A stretch of 64,000 bases of DNA from Lacibacter sp. H375. Lineage in GTDB: Bacteria; Bacteroidota; Bacteroidia; Chitinophagales; Chitinophagaceae. Of this stretch, positions 19,973 to 30,290 are shown in pieces. The notes under the pieces were generated by a model. That model searched no databases. It saw nothing but the letters and a program-made list of their open reading frames with translations, and was not told the DNA's origin. The position numbers and the translations under genes are program-made. The stretch spans positions 620,001 through 684,000 of the forward strand of contig NZ_JBBKTT010000001.1 of assembly GCF_037892425.1 (NCBI RefSeq). The letters are read 5' to 3'. Position 1 is the first letter of the stretch, and each line of letters starts with the position of its first letter.

Positions 19973-20170
19973 ATGGAATTAACAGCGTATAACGTAAAGA
20001 CAAAAGAAAAGAACGTTCCTATCCAGAATGCGGTTGTTGAGCGTACAGCTAAAGGTGGATACATTGCTAAAGGTGATGATGGAAAAGGTAACAAACTTAC
20101 TGCCTTATTAGGCGAAGCAAAAGCTCTGGCCGCAATTGCTGCAGGCACTGCAAAAAAAGGCTGGGATTAA
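19973..20170 (+). CDS. Small conserved protein of unknown function (65 aa)
   Basis: A hydrophilic, lysine-rich 65-residue protein (start MELTAYNVKTKEKNV) with a middle section KGGYIAKGDDGKGNKLTALL and a C-terminal alanine-rich helix (GEAKALAAIAAGTAKKGWD). It has no signal peptide or membrane segment. It stands alone between two terminators with its own promoter, the arrangement of a highly expressed single gene. The pattern recalls short Bacteroidota proteins annotated only as hypothetical; I cannot name a function. The basic character and the GYIAKGDDGKGNK segment could fit nucleic acid binding or a ribosome-associated role, but nothing in the sequence proves it. Confidence 0.8.
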   Translation: MELTAYNVKTKEKNVPIQNAVVERTAKGGYIAKGDDGKGNKLTALLGEAKALAAIAAGTAKKGWD

Positions 20171-20184
20171 TTTTATTCTACCCA

Positions 20185-20223
20185 TAAAAAAAGTCGTTCT
20201 GCTTACGTGGAACGACTTTTTTA
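20185..20223. terminator. Bidirectional terminator
   Basis: AAAAAGTCGTTC / GAACGACTTTTTT stem at the convergent junction of the 65-aa gene and the lipoprotein gene. Confidence 0.88.
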
Positions 20224-20246
20224 TTTGAGTGCTACTTTTTGTTTTT

Positions 20247-20903
20247 CTACAATGGAAATCTTCTTGCAATAGCTCTTGTTACATTTTGAATTGATTGCTG
20301 GAAGGGATAGTTCCAGTCGGTCTGGTTGGTAAAGCGTGTGCTCCAGACAGTATAACCTTCCTTCACCAAAGCGCTGCTCACAAACATATCACTTGTGCGT
20401 GCCATTCCTGTTGGCACACCAATACCCGGCACGGTGCGGTTAAGAATACCACCTACTACATCAACACCCATTGCCACTTCATTACTTAGGATATGGTTCT
20501 GTGTTACCTTGGTTGATACAACCGCATCAACACCCAGTATTTTTGAAAGCTCAGCAGGATCCATTTGCCATGATGCGGAATCAGTGATCCCTTTTTCTTC
20601 CAATAGTTTCTTTGTGCGTTCTGAACTCTGAAATTGAACTTGTGAATAACGACGAAGGCGGGTATCAACATACTGCACCAGGTCGATGTACAAAGCACGG
20701 TTAAGAAAGGTGGAGTTTTTAGCCACCATCTCACTCACTTGTTCAGGCGTTAATTTCTTTGGAATGTTTCCGGTTACTTCTAATTGAGCAGGAAGAATGG
20801 CAATGGTGCGGATGTTATATTGCTGCACCCGTTCCATCATTCGTTTTCTTGCGCAAGAGGTAATCAGTAATGAGAGAGAGATCAAGAGTAAAACTTGTTT
20901 CAT
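20247..20903 (-). CDS. Lipoprotein of unknown function
   Basis: 218 residues. Signal MKQVLLLISLSLLITSC with a clear lipobox (LLITSC) predicts a lipid anchor at Cys17. The mature part begins with a strand IRTIAILPAQLEVTG and continues with alternating strands and helices (DAVVSTKVTQNH; GYTVWSTRFTNQTDW), an arrangement like the TolB-N/LpoB/CsgG family of lipoproteins, but the similarity is structural guesswork. The C-terminal RAIARRFPL is typical of such lipoproteins. Monocistronic by terminators on both sides. Confidence 0.8.
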   Translation of the reverse strand: MKQVLLLISLSLLITSCARKRMMERVQQYNIRTIAILPAQLEVTGNIPKKLTPEQVSEMVAKNSTFLNRALYIDLVQYVDTRLRRYSQVQFQSSERTKKLLEEKGITDSASWQMDPAELSKILGVDAVVSTKVTQNHILSNEVAMGVDVVGGILNRTVPGIGVPTGMARTSDMFVSSALVKEGYTVWSTRFTNQTDWNYPFQQSIQNVTRAIARRFPL

Positions 20904-20972
20904 AAAGTTTCGGTTTTTATTGAATAATACAATGTGTCATAGATATTGGAACAATTGCAATACCAAAAATAA

Positions 20973-21000
20973 TAAAGGCTTTCGTTTATGAAAGCCTTTA
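20973..21000. terminator. Terminator after the DUF4870 gene
   Basis: Perfect 11-bp stem TAAAGGCTTTC / GAAAGCCTTTA with a six-base loop. Confidence 0.85.
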
Positions 21001-21028
21001 TCAATGAATTAACTTAAAAAAAGTAAAA

Positions 21029-21394
21029 CTACTTGATGAAGCGAATGGTAAACGGATAACGGTACAGTACATCATCAGCTGCTTTTACAGCTGCAATAAT
21101 GTACAGGATAAGTGAACCGATCCCGATAGCGATCAACAGGAAAAAACCTATAATTAAAAATATCAGCGGTATACAAATGATACAATAAATGAAAATGCTG
21201 ATCTGAAAATTCAATACTTCTTTCGCATGCTCACCTATATAACGTGATTCATCTTTTTTTACGAGGTAAATAATTAATGCAGGAATAATGGAAAAGAAGA
21301 TCGATAAAACATGTGTAAGAATAGCAATAGAGCGTTCGTCGCCACTTACCTGTGCGTACCTGATCTCACTTGAATTTGCAAAGTTTTGTTCCAT
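21029..21394 (-). CDS. DUF4870 membrane protein
   Basis: 121 residues from the ATG at 21392-21394 (MEQNFANSSEIRYAQVSGDERS); the frame is open further up but without a better start. DUF4870 features: an N-terminal helix with DERSIAILTHVLSIFFSIIPALIIYLVKK, the conserved HAKEVLNFQISIFIYCII segment, and a final helix before VLYRYPFTIRFIK. Three to four membrane helices. Function unknown in the family. It is a single gene with its own terminator at 20973. Confidence 0.88.
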   Translation of the reverse strand: MEQNFANSSEIRYAQVSGDERSIAILTHVLSIFFSIIPALIIYLVKKDESRYIGEHAKEVLNFQISIFIYCIICIPLIFLIIGFFLLIAIGIGSLILYIIAAVKAADDVLYRYPFTIRFIK

Positions 21395-21562
21395 GAATGA
21401 AGGTTTAATGTTTAAAAAATGATCGGTTAAAGACGGAAGAAACAGCAACTTTGTACATTTAAAAATAAGAAGAAATTGGGTGGATTAAGAAAAAGTACCC
21501 ATTTATTCAGTTGGAAGTTTTTCCGCCTGATCCAAATAAGAAAAATTTGTTGATGAGAAGAC

Positions 21563-24500
21563 TTATGCAGTAATGGGTTTTTCCACCACGGCTGCATGCA
21601 TTCTCGTCAGGAGACGAAGCAATGCTTCCATACCGTTTATGTCACGCACTACGAGCAGGAAGAGTTTGCCCGTTTGTTTCAGTTGTGCTTTGTTGAGAGA
21701 CGTTTGCACAAACTGCATGATACCCTGGAACACTGGTGATTCAAAGTAAGGAGAATCAGGATTATTGATGAAGTAGCAACGCAGCGTTTGTTCTTTCAAG
21801 GTCATTTTTTCAAAGCCGAGTTCCACTGCTAACTTTCGGCAACGCACAGTTGTAAACAAATCTTCCACTTGTGGAGGTATCGGACCAAAACGATCAATGA
21901 GTTCTTTATGGAATTCAACCAGATCTTCTTCGTTCTCACAATTATCTAATCGGGTATATAAACTTAACCGTTCACCGATACTTTCAACATAAGCATCAGG
22001 AATAAGTATTTCAAGATCAGTATCGATCAGACAATCTTTTACATAATTCTCTTGTTCGAGAATTTCATCTTTAAACAGCTCACGGAATTTCGTACGCTTC
22101 AATTCACGGATGGCTTCATCCAACACCTTCTGATACATTTCAAACCCGATCTCTGCCATGAAACCACTTTGTTCACCACCCAGCATATTACCCGCACCAC
22201 GTATATCCAAATCACGCATGGCAATCTGGAAACCGCTTCCCAACTCACTATGCTGTTCTAATGTTTGCAAACGTTTTCTCGAATCGTTTGGTAATGTACT
22301 CATAGGTGGAGCCAGCAAATAACAAAATGCTTTCTTGTTACTGCGGCCTACTCGTCCACGCAACTGATGCAGATCACTTAAACCAAACTGGTGTGCATTG
22401 TTGATCATGATGGTATTCACATTAGGAATATCAACTCCGCTTTCAACAATGTTCGTGCAAACCAACACATCATATTTTTTGCCGATAAAATCGAAGATGC
22501 GCTCTTCAAGATCATGACCTTCCATTTGTCCGTGTGCAAAACCAATGCTGAGATCAGGACACAAACGTTGAATGATGGCAGCCATTTCAGCCAACCCTGC
22601 AATTCGGTTATGAATAAAGAACACCTGTCCTCCACGTTCTGTTTCAAAGTAAATAGCATCACGGATAAAATCTTCCTGGAACACCTGCACTTCCGTTTGT
22701 ATCGGCTGGCGGTTTGGTGGCGGTGTATTCATGATACTCAGATCCCTTGCACCCATTAAACTAAACTGCAATGTACGTGGAATAGGTGTTGCCGTTAGTG
22801 TAAGTGAATCCACATTCGTTTTTAATGTTTTGATCTTTTCTTTATGACCAACTCCAAATTTCTGTTCCTCATCCACCACCAGCAAACCAAGATCTTTAAA
22901 CTTTACATCCTTGGCCAACAGCGCATGCGTGCCAACAATGATATCAACTTTTCCTTCCTGTAATTTCTGATAGGTTTCCTTTTTCTCTTTTGCTGATTTG
23001 AAACGATTCACATAATCAACCGTAACAGGAAAATCTTTCAATCGCTCCTGGAATGTTTTGTAATGTTGATAGGCAAGAATGGTTGTGGGCACCATGATAG
23101 CAGCCTGCTTACCATCGCATACTGTTTTAAAAGCAGCACGTACAGCAATCTCTGTTTTACCAAAGCCCACATCACCACATACCAAACGATCCATGGGTGA
23201 TGGCGCTTCCATATCTTTTTTTACATCTGCCGTTGCTTTGCTTTGATCGGGCGTGTCTTCGTACATAAACGAAGCTTCCAGTTCTGTTTGCAGATAACTG
23301 TCCGGTGTATGTTGAAATCCTTGTTGTGCTTTACGTTGAGCATACAGTTGAATCAAATCGAAAGCAATCTCTTTTACTTTGGTCTTTGTTTTTTCTTTCA
23401 GTCGCTGCCATGCATCGCTGCCCAGCTTGTTGATCTTCGGTACACTCCCTTCTTTACCTGTATACTTCGATATCTTATGCAGTGAATTTATGTTCACGTA
23501 CAAAATATCACTGTCCTTATAGATCAACCTTACTGCTTCCTGCATTACACCATTCACTTCTATCTTTTGCAAACCACTGTATGTACCAACACCATGATCG
23601 ATATGCGTTACATAATCACCCGGCTGTAATTCTTTTAATGCACGAATGGTTAATGCCTTACTCTTGTTGTATGCCTGCTTGACTTTATATTTATGATAGC
23701 GCTGGAAAATTTCATGATCGGTATAGCAAATAATTTTCAGGTCTTCGTCAATAAATCCTTCATGAATAGCTAATGCAATGGGTGTGAAAGGAATCTCTGC
23801 TTTCAGATCAGTAAATATGCTGTGCAAGCGTTCGAGTTGCTTAGGATTCTCAGCAAAAATGAATATTTCAAATTTCTTTGTACCCCAACTCTTCAAATCA
23901 TTAATCAGCAATTCAAACTGCCGGTTGAATGCAGGTTGAAGTTTGGTATGATATTCCAGTTCAAACTTGTTCTTCTCTTCAACAGTATTTAATAAGTGGG
24001 GTTCATAACCAAATTCAATGGTATGATGTTGCTGTATCTGTTCTTCAACAATAGCAGCAGTAATAAAATCCTGTTCATTCAGATCGATCTTTTCCAATCG
24101 CTCATCATCATCACGTTCCTGTTTTGAAACGGGCAATTTCAAGAACTGCTCCATATCTTCTTCCATAGTAAGCAGTCGTTCTTTCATCACATCAAAATCC
24201 TTTACCCATACAATGGTATTATCGGGTAAAAATTCAAACAACGAAACTTTCTCGCCACTTTCAAATTGTGTTTCCACATTGGGAATGATGCTTACCTGCG
24301 CCAACCTTCGTTCACTCAACTGTGTTTCGGGATCGAATATGCGGATGCTGTCTACATCATTACCAAACAACTCCAAACGATAAGGCTTTTCGTTACCAAA
24401 TGAGTAAATATCGAGGATACCACCACGTACTGCAAACTGCCCTGGTTGATATACAAAGTCGGTACGTTCAAAACCCAGATCAACCAGAAAACCCATCATA

Positions 24501-24982
24501 TTATCAACGTCTAATGTGTCGTTGGTTTTAATGAGCAGCATATTGCCTTGTAACTTTTTCGGCAACACAACTTTTTCAAACAACGCATCCGGATATGTAA
24601 CCAAAGCGCCCACACGTTGACCGGTTGGCATGGAAAATTTCGTCAGCGCTTCCGTACGCAACATTACATGCGAGGAGTTGAGCAAACGAAAATTCTTGGG
24701 ATGTTTGAATGATGACGGGAAGTAAAAAAGGTTGAGTTCTTTTGTGATACTTTCCAGCGAATTGTGAAAGTATGCGGCTTCTTCTGCATCATTTACGATA
24801 AACACATGATTGTACTGCTCCAGCGAAGAATGGTTAAAAACCGAAGCTGCCACGAACTGTGATGAGCTTCCCAACAGGTTCTTGAGATAGATCCGTTGAG
24901 TTTGGGAAAAAGAAAGCCTGTCCGCCAATTGAAAAAGGCGGGGATCATCATTAAATTTTTTCTGCAACAACTCAAAATTCAC
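21563..24982 (-). CDS. mfd: Transcription-repair coupling factor
   Basis: About 1,139 residues. It displaces stalled RNA polymerase and recruits UvrA. Order of domains: UvrB-like N-terminal region; the polymerase-interacting domain (LQPGDYVTHIDHGVGTYSGL); a RecG-like translocase with Walker A GDVGFGKTEIAVR, the DEEQ box (LVVDEEQKFGVGHKE), TATPIPRTL and QLRGRVGRS; and a C-terminal TRCF domain. A TTG at 24989-24991 opens the frame but lies inside a perfect TATCTTTG -7 box, so I choose the GTG at 24980-24982, giving VNFELLQKKFNDDPRL, which fits the usual N-terminus. This predicts a leaderless mRNA. Confidence 0.96.
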   Translation of the reverse strand: MNFELLQKKFNDDPRLFQLADRLSFSQTQRIYLKNLLGSSSQFVAASVFNHSSLEQYNHVFIVNDAEEAAYFHNSLESITKELNLFYFPSSFKHPKNFRLLNSSHVMLRTEALTKFSMPTGQRVGALVTYPDALFEKVVLPKKLQGNMLLIKTNDTLDVDNMMGFLVDLGFERTDFVYQPGQFAVRGGILDIYSFGNEKPYRLELFGNDVDSIRIFDPETQLSERRLAQVSIIPNVETQFESGEKVSLFEFLPDNTIVWVKDFDVMKERLLTMEEDMEQFLKLPVSKQERDDDERLEKIDLNEQDFITAAIVEEQIQQHHTIEFGYEPHLLNTVEEKNKFELEYHTKLQPAFNRQFELLINDLKSWGTKKFEIFIFAENPKQLERLHSIFTDLKAEIPFTPIALAIHEGFIDEDLKIICYTDHEIFQRYHKYKVKQAYNKSKALTIRALKELQPGDYVTHIDHGVGTYSGLQKIEVNGVMQEAVRLIYKDSDILYVNINSLHKISKYTGKEGSVPKINKLGSDAWQRLKEKTKTKVKEIAFDLIQLYAQRKAQQGFQHTPDSYLQTELEASFMYEDTPDQSKATADVKKDMEAPSPMDRLVCGDVGFGKTEIAVRAAFKTVCDGKQAAIMVPTTILAYQHYKTFQERLKDFPVTVDYVNRFKSAKEKKETYQKLQEGKVDIIVGTHALLAKDVKFKDLGLLVVDEEQKFGVGHKEKIKTLKTNVDSLTLTATPIPRTLQFSLMGARDLSIMNTPPPNRQPIQTEVQVFQEDFIRDAIYFETERGGQVFFIHNRIAGLAEMAAIIQRLCPDLSIGFAHGQMEGHDLEERIFDFIGKKYDVLVCTNIVESGVDIPNVNTIMINNAHQFGLSDLHQLRGRVGRSNKKAFCYLLAPPMSTLPNDSRKRLQTLEQHSELGSGFQIAMRDLDIRGAGNMLGGEQSGFMAEIGFEMYQKVLDEAIRELKRTKFRELFKDEILEQENYVKDCLIDTDLEILIPDAYVESIGERLSLYTRLDNCENEEDLVEFHKELIDRFGPIPPQVEDLFTTVRCRKLAVELGFEKMTLKEQTLRCYFINNPDSPYFESPVFQGIMQFVQTSLNKAQLKQTGKLFLLVVRDINGMEALLRLLTRMHAAVVEKPITA

Positions 24983-24988
24983 AGGCGG

Positions 24989-24996
24989 CAAAGATA
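24989..24996 (-). promoter_or_regulatory. -7 box of mfd, six bases before the GTG
   Basis: TATCTTTG, exact consensus, then CCGCCT, then GTG. It decides the start of mfd and again predicts leaderless transcription. Confidence 0.6.
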
Positions 24997-25065
24997 CGGT
25001 TAGAATGAGGATTTTTGTGCATGTCTGATTGTTCGGAAGGCTTCCTTTTTCGGGAAAGAATACCT

Positions 25066-25073
25066 ATTTTTGA
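25066..25073 (+). promoter_or_regulatory. -7 box upstream of the S8 protease
   Basis: TATTTTTG, exact consensus, within TACCTATTTTTGAA, a 14-mer also found at the flippase promoter (35391-35404). The start codon is about 110 nt further on, so the leader would be long. Confidence 0.5.
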
Positions 25074-25183
25074 ACTGAATCCAAATATGTAAAACCTACT
25101 TCATGAATTACCGCCATCCGTATGTACAGCCACACTCTTGTTCATTCAGGCAAATACTCCATTTTACTTACCTGTTCAGAAAT

Positions 25184-28100
25184 ATGAAAAAAGCCTTTTT
25201 GCTGACTGTTTTACTGTGCAGTATCAACTCATCAATTGCACAAAAGAAGGTCACCACACTCCGTTTGAAAGCTGGCGATGTTGCCATCCAGGGAAATATG
25301 GAAGCAGAAACCATTACAAAAGAATTCAGGAAAGGTCGTTTTGGAGAATGGACTTACTCTTTACTTGCTTTTGAAAAACCTGTTACGAATGCACAACAAC
25401 TTGCATTGAAAGGTATGGGGATTGAATTATTAAGCTATCTGCCTGACAATAGCTACCAGGTGCGCATGAAAAGGATGCCGATGTTTTCGCAACTCTTTGG
25501 TGCGGGTGTAAGAGCAATGATCAATATGCCCGGTTCGGCTAAGCTAGGCCGTGAGTTAAATACTCTGTTGCCAGCGCAACAACCTGAAACCGTACTATTG
25601 CTTAATCTTCAGTTGCAGCCTGGTGTTAAATGGAATGAAGTAAAGGAAACTCTCTCAGGGTATGAAGTTGTATTAACAAAATCAGACTATCTCAACCAAG
25701 GGCTTGCACAAGTGAACTTTCCTGCTAAAAATATTACGGCGGTCAGCAATTTGCCTTTTGTTTCCTTTTTAAACGCATCTTTTTTGCAACCAACGCCGTT
25801 GAATCAACGTGAAAGAGGTTTATTTGGGTTAACGAATCTTACAAGTTCAGAAGTTGCCGGTAGAAATTTAAGTGGACTTGGGACCACTGTTGGTGTTGGA
25901 GATAATGCAGATCCACTTCATCTTGATAACACAAAAAACGTATTAAACAGGAATCCTTCCTTTACAACAAATAACCATGGCCGGCAGGTAACGGGTGTAG
26001 TTGGTGGTGATGGGCTTATCGAAGAAAGGTACAAAGGTGTTGCGCCCAATAGTTTATTGATCGTAGATTACTTTGACCTGGTTCTTACAAAATCGGCAAC
26101 TTATTTTACGGATTTTGGAATGACAGTTACCAACAATTCTTATTTCAATGGTTTGGCCGGCTGTCCCGGGAATAGTGATTATAATGAGTTGAGCGTTTAT
26201 GTTGATCAACAGATCTATAACAATCCTTTTTTGCAACACATTTTTTCAGCTGGTAACGATGGTCAACGTGTTTGTTCGCCCTATCCACTTTCATTTGCAA
26301 CGATCAAGAGCGGATACCAGGTTGGAAAGAATGTTCTTGACGTGGCCGATTACCATGTTGGTACAGATGTATTAAATCTCAGCTCAAGTAAAGGACCCGT
26401 TGAAGATGGACGGTTAAAACCTGAAATTACCGCTAGTGGTGTAAATGTATTTACAACGAGTAACAACAACACATATGCTGCGGGTTTCGGTACAAGTTTT
26501 TCTTCTCCCTACGTTGCCGGTGTGTGGGCTTTACTTACAGAACGATACAAACAACTTCATTCAAATACTCTTCCAAAATCTGCTTTGATAAAAGCTGCGC
26601 TATGTAATTCCGCTGATGACAGGGGAAATAGTGGGCCAGACTATGGTTATGGTTTTGGACTTGTGAATCCACGCAGAGCAGTTGAATTACTCGAAAATAA
26701 TCGATACTTCATCGGGTCCCTTTCAACAGGGGGTGCTTCATCGCAGATCATTTCCGTGCCTGCAAATACTAAGCAAGTAAAAGTGATGTTATATTGGCAC
26801 GATAAAGAAGCTTCGCCTCTTGCATCAACTGCATTGGTCAACGATCTCGATCTCTCCGTTACTGACGGAGCAACCACATATCTTCCATGGACACTTAATC
26901 CATCCCCTGCAACTGTAAATAATCCTGCAATAAGAGGATTCGATCATATCAACAATATTGAGCAGGTTACAATTGACAATCCCGGTGCAAACATCAGCAT
27001 TAACCTCAGCGGTTTTAACGTGCCCAACGGTCCGCAGGAATACTTTGTAGTTTATGAATTTTTGAAAGATGAAATTGTTCTTGAACATCCATATGGCGGA
27101 GAACGATTTGTTCCCGGAGTTGAAGAGATCATTAAATGGAATGCCAAAGATAACAGTACTAATACGTTCACTATTGAAATATCAGTTGACGATGGTACTA
27201 CCTGGAGTGTAGTTGATGCGAATGTTCCAGCCGATCAACACCGCTATAGATGGACCGGCATCCCCAATACCCCAACCAACAAAGGAAAAATAAGAATCAC
27301 AAGAAATGGTGGTGGTGCAGCAGCTACAAGCCCGGGAAACTTTACCATTCTTTCACAACCAACGCTTACAGCAACTGTTCCTTGCGAAGGTTATGTAAAC
27401 CTTTCTTGGACAGCTGTAACAGGTGCTTCAGATTATGAAGTACTACAATTAAATGATGGGGCATTTTCATCATTAGGAACAACTAACACATTGAATTATC
27501 GTGTAAGTGGATTGAACAAAACACAAACTTATTGGTTTACTGTGCGTGCACGAATAACTGATTCATTAGGCCTTCGTGCAGTTGCCAGAAGTATAACCCC
27601 TACTCTTGCCACGGCATGTACTGCTTCAGAATTTGACAATGATCTCAAAATAGATTCACTACTTTCTCCAATTCATGGAAGAGAAAATACAAGTATTGGT
27701 TTATCAGCAACCCAACCAATTACTGTGCGTATCAAAAATCTTGATAATGTTGCAACAAGCAGTACGTACAATATTTCTTACCAAATAAACGGCGGTATAG
27801 TTGTAACAGAATCATCTGCTGTTTCCATTGCTGCCAATTCAACCGTAAATTATACGTTTGCAGCAACTGCAAATTTATCTGCACCAGGTATCTATAATAT
27901 TAAGATAACAGTTAAACAAACTGGCGACGCACAAACTGCCAATGATGAACTTACCTATGTTGTGAAGCATATTGCAAACCCGCCAGTGAACCTACCTTTT
28001 GCTGAAACGTTTGAAGCAACAGGGAATGATGAATACAAAACAAATTTCTTTGCATTAACCAATGCAGATCGATTTGACTATTTAAATACCTCCAATGGCA

Positions 28101-30214
28101 GGTTACGCACATTTGTTAATTCAGGTGTAGCGGTTAACGGAAGTAAGGCCATTACGCTTGATGCTATCAATTACAATGGAGGGCTGGCAGGAAACAGCGT
28201 TACAGGCACTATTAATCTCAGCAGTTACACAGCAACACAAGGTTTACGTTTTGATTTCAATTTTAAAAATCACGGACAATTAAAACAACCCGGAACCGGA
28301 GTATGGATGCGTGGCAGCGATACTCAACCTTGGGTGCTTGTGTATAATCTTTCAAACAATCAAGGTAATCTTGGCGAAGTAAAACGTGTAAGCATCAACA
28401 TCAACGAATTAGGACAAACAGTAAGTTCAAGTTTCCAGATCCGGTTCGATCAGATAAGCAGTACATCGGCAAATAATGCAACGTATGATATTGGCGGATA
28501 CGATCAAGACGATGGATTTACCTTTGATGATATTCGTATTGTGCAGGCAAGTAATGATGTGTTACTTACCCAATTAGTAGCGCCTGATACATTTAATTGC
28601 ACTCCGGGAAATGCGAGCATCACGATCAAAGTAAAAAATACCACGGCTACTACTTTCACGAATGTTCCTGTTTATTACCGTATCAATAATGGAACAGCTG
28701 TTGCCGGATCAATTCCTTCTTTGGCAGGAAATACAGAGCTTGATTTTACATTTCCTACACAAGCCGATCTGTCCGCATTCAAAGCATATGAAATTGATAC
28801 ATGGGTGCAGCTCAGTGGCGATGATTATCCGGTGAACGATAGTATTAATAACCGTTTTGTTTACAGCAGCCCTGTGATCAGTTCGTTTCCATATCTCGAA
28901 CGTTTTGATAACTCCAATGGAAACTGGTTTACAGATACACTCAGTTACAGCAGCTGGCGTTGGGGCAAGCCTTCTAAAACATTAATGAACCGTTCTGCAA
29001 GCGAAGGCAAAGGTTGGTTTACCATGCTCAGTAATGCCTATAAACCAAATGAAAATTCTTATCTCTATTCACCTTGTTTCAATTTAAGCAGTTTAACACA
29101 GCCTGTTTTAAGCTTCAGCCATATTACGCAGCAGGAAGATAATTGTAATTGTGATTATCACACATTGGAATACAGTACAGACAATGGTAACACATGGCAA
29201 CGATTGACTGCTACTAATGGTACCAACTGGTTTGATTCATCTGTGAATCAATCTTGGAAAAAAAGTATTCAGCGTTGGCATGTATCAAGTACTGAAGTGC
29301 CGAATGCTTCCAACATCCGTTTCCGCATTTTCGTTTCAAGTGATGAAGCAGCTCAGTATGAAGGTATTGGTATTGATGATATTCACATCTTTGAAAAAGC
29401 AACGATCTATACTGGTGTTGATGTATTGAATTTAAATCAATCAGTAAGTGGAAATAACTGGGTACATTTTAACAGCAGCGGAACAAGAATTGCATCAATT
29501 CATCCAATGGGTCAAAATCTTGGCAGCACAGATGTAAGTGCATTTATCAATGCGGGACCTGTTCGCACAATGAATAATCAGTACTACCTCGACCGTAACT
29601 TAGTGATCCGTTCAACTATTGCGCCGAATGATAGTGTACTAGTGCGATTCTATTTTACAGAACAGGAAGCAAAAGCTTTGATCGATGCAACTGGCTGCGC
29701 TCTTTGTATCAAACTTACTGATGCATACCTGGCGGCAGTTACCAAATACAACGGAAGTGCCTCCTTTGAAAATGGAGTATTGAATGACGGAGCAGATGGA
29801 ACATTCCAATTCATTGATTCAGGAAAGGTTGATGTAATACCATTCAACAATGGTTATTATGCAGAGTTTAAAGTGAAGAGCTTCTCTGAATTCTGGATCA
29901 ATGCTGTAGATATGGGTCTCACCCAAACAGTAACTGATGTAAATGATGTAACCGGTACAGGTATCTTTATTAAAAATGTTTATACCGATGATGCCGGCGG
30001 CTTGTTCATTAATGCAGGTAACAAAACTCAGATACGTGAAATGAATATCCGTATCATAAACGCCATGGGCCAGGAAGTCATGAGCAAACAAACCTCTTAC
30101 TCCGATACAAGGCTCAACATCAACAACCTTTCAAGCGGCATCTACTTTGTTGAAATAAGAGACAGAAAAGGTAAAGAACAGTTCGTAAAAAAGATCGTAA
30201 GAACTACAAACTAA
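25184..30214 (+). CDS. Secreted S8 (subtilisin-like) serine protease with T9SS sorting domain
   Basis: 1,676 residues from the ATG at 25184 (MKKAFLLTVLLCSINSSIAQ, a signal peptide); an ATG at 25103 precedes it without a signal. The catalytic triad is Asp240 (VGVGDNAD), His265 (NNHGRQVTG) and Ser438 (GFGTSFSSPYVAG), with the oxyanion Asn358 (FSAGNDG). After the protease come a P-domain-like jelly roll (~residues 510-610), a fibronectin-type region, two CARDB-type domains (NLDNVATSSTYNI; VKNTTATTFTNVPVYYRI), two MAM/concanavalin-like regions, and a C-terminal type IX sorting domain (MNIRIINAMGQEVMSK; LSSGIYFVEIRD). It is probably exported to the cell surface or medium; substrate unknown. It is monocistronic. 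Confidence 0.93.
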   Translation: MKKAFLLTVLLCSINSSIAQKKVTTLRLKAGDVAIQGNMEAETITKEFRKGRFGEWTYSLLAFEKPVTNAQQLALKGMGIELLSYLPDNSYQVRMKRMPMFSQLFGAGVRAMINMPGSAKLGRELNTLLPAQQPETVLLLNLQLQPGVKWNEVKETLSGYEVVLTKSDYLNQGLAQVNFPAKNITAVSNLPFVSFLNASFLQPTPLNQRERGLFGLTNLTSSEVAGRNLSGLGTTVGVGDNADPLHLDNTKNVLNRNPSFTTNNHGRQVTGVVGGDGLIEERYKGVAPNSLLIVDYFDLVLTKSATYFTDFGMTVTNNSYFNGLAGCPGNSDYNELSVYVDQQIYNNPFLQHIFSAGNDGQRVCSPYPLSFATIKSGYQVGKNVLDVADYHVGTDVLNLSSSKGPVEDGRLKPEITASGVNVFTTSNNNTYAAGFGTSFSSPYVAGVWALLTERYKQLHSNTLPKSALIKAALCNSADDRGNSGPDYGYGFGLVNPRRAVELLENNRYFIGSLSTGGASSQIISVPANTKQVKVMLYWHDKEASPLASTALVNDLDLSVTDGATTYLPWTLNPSPATVNNPAIRGFDHINNIEQVTIDNPGANISINLSGFNVPNGPQEYFVVYEFLKDEIVLEHPYGGERFVPGVEEIIKWNAKDNSTNTFTIEISVDDGTTWSVVDANVPADQHRYRWTGIPNTPTNKGKIRITRNGGGAAATSPGNFTILSQPTLTATVPCEGYVNLSWTAVTGASDYEVLQLNDGAFSSLGTTNTLNYRVSGLNKTQTYWFTVRARITDSLGLRAVARSITPTLATACTASEFDNDLKIDSLLSPIHGRENTSIGLSATQPITVRIKNLDNVATSSTYNISYQINGGIVVTESSAVSIAANSTVNYTFAATANLSAPGIYNIKITVKQTGDAQTANDELTYVVKHIANPPVNLPFAETFEATGNDEYKTNFFALTNADRFDYLNTSNGRLRTFVNSGVAVNGSKAITLDAINYNGGLAGNSVTGTINLSSYTATQGLRFDFNFKNHGQLKQPGTGVWMRGSDTQPWVLVYNLSNNQGNLGEVKRVSININELGQTVSSSFQIRFDQISSTSANNATYDIGGYDQDDGFTFDDIRIVQASNDVLLTQLVAPDTFNCTPGNASITIKVKNTTATTFTNVPVYYRINNGTAVAGSIPSLAGNTELDFTFPTQADLSAFKAYEIDTWVQLSGDDYPVNDSINNRFVYSSPVISSFPYLERFDNSNGNWFTDTLSYSSWRWGKPSKTLMNRSASEGKGWFTMLSNAYKPNENSYLYSPCFNLSSLTQPVLSFSHITQQEDNCNCDYHTLEYSTDNGNTWQRLTATNGTNWFDSSVNQSWKKSIQRWHVSSTEVPNASNIRFRIFVSSDEAAQYEGIGIDDIHIFEKATIYTGVDVLNLNQSVSGNNWVHFNSSGTRIASIHPMGQNLGSTDVSAFINAGPVRTMNNQYYLDRNLVIRSTIAPNDSVLVRFYFTEQEAKALIDATGCALCIKLTDAYLAAVTKYNGSASFENGVLNDGADGTFQFIDSGKVDVIPFNNGYYAEFKVKSFSEFWINAVDMGLTQTVTDVNDVTGTGIFIKNVYTDDAGGLFINAGNKTQIREMNIRIINAMGQEVMSKQTSYSDTRLNINNLSSGIYFVEIRDRKGKEQFVKKIVRTTN

Positions 30215-30233
30215 ATAAGACGAGATGTCTGCA

Positions 30234-30270
30234 AAAAGAAAAGTCCCCTGTTAGTACGGGGGACTTTTCT
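30234..30270. terminator. Bidirectional terminator after the S8 protease
   Basis: AAAAGAAAAGTCCCC / GGGGACTTTTCTTTT stem at the convergent junction with the 116-aa gene. Confidence 0.88.
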
Positions 30271-30290
30271 TTTGTATGTTGTTGCAAGTT

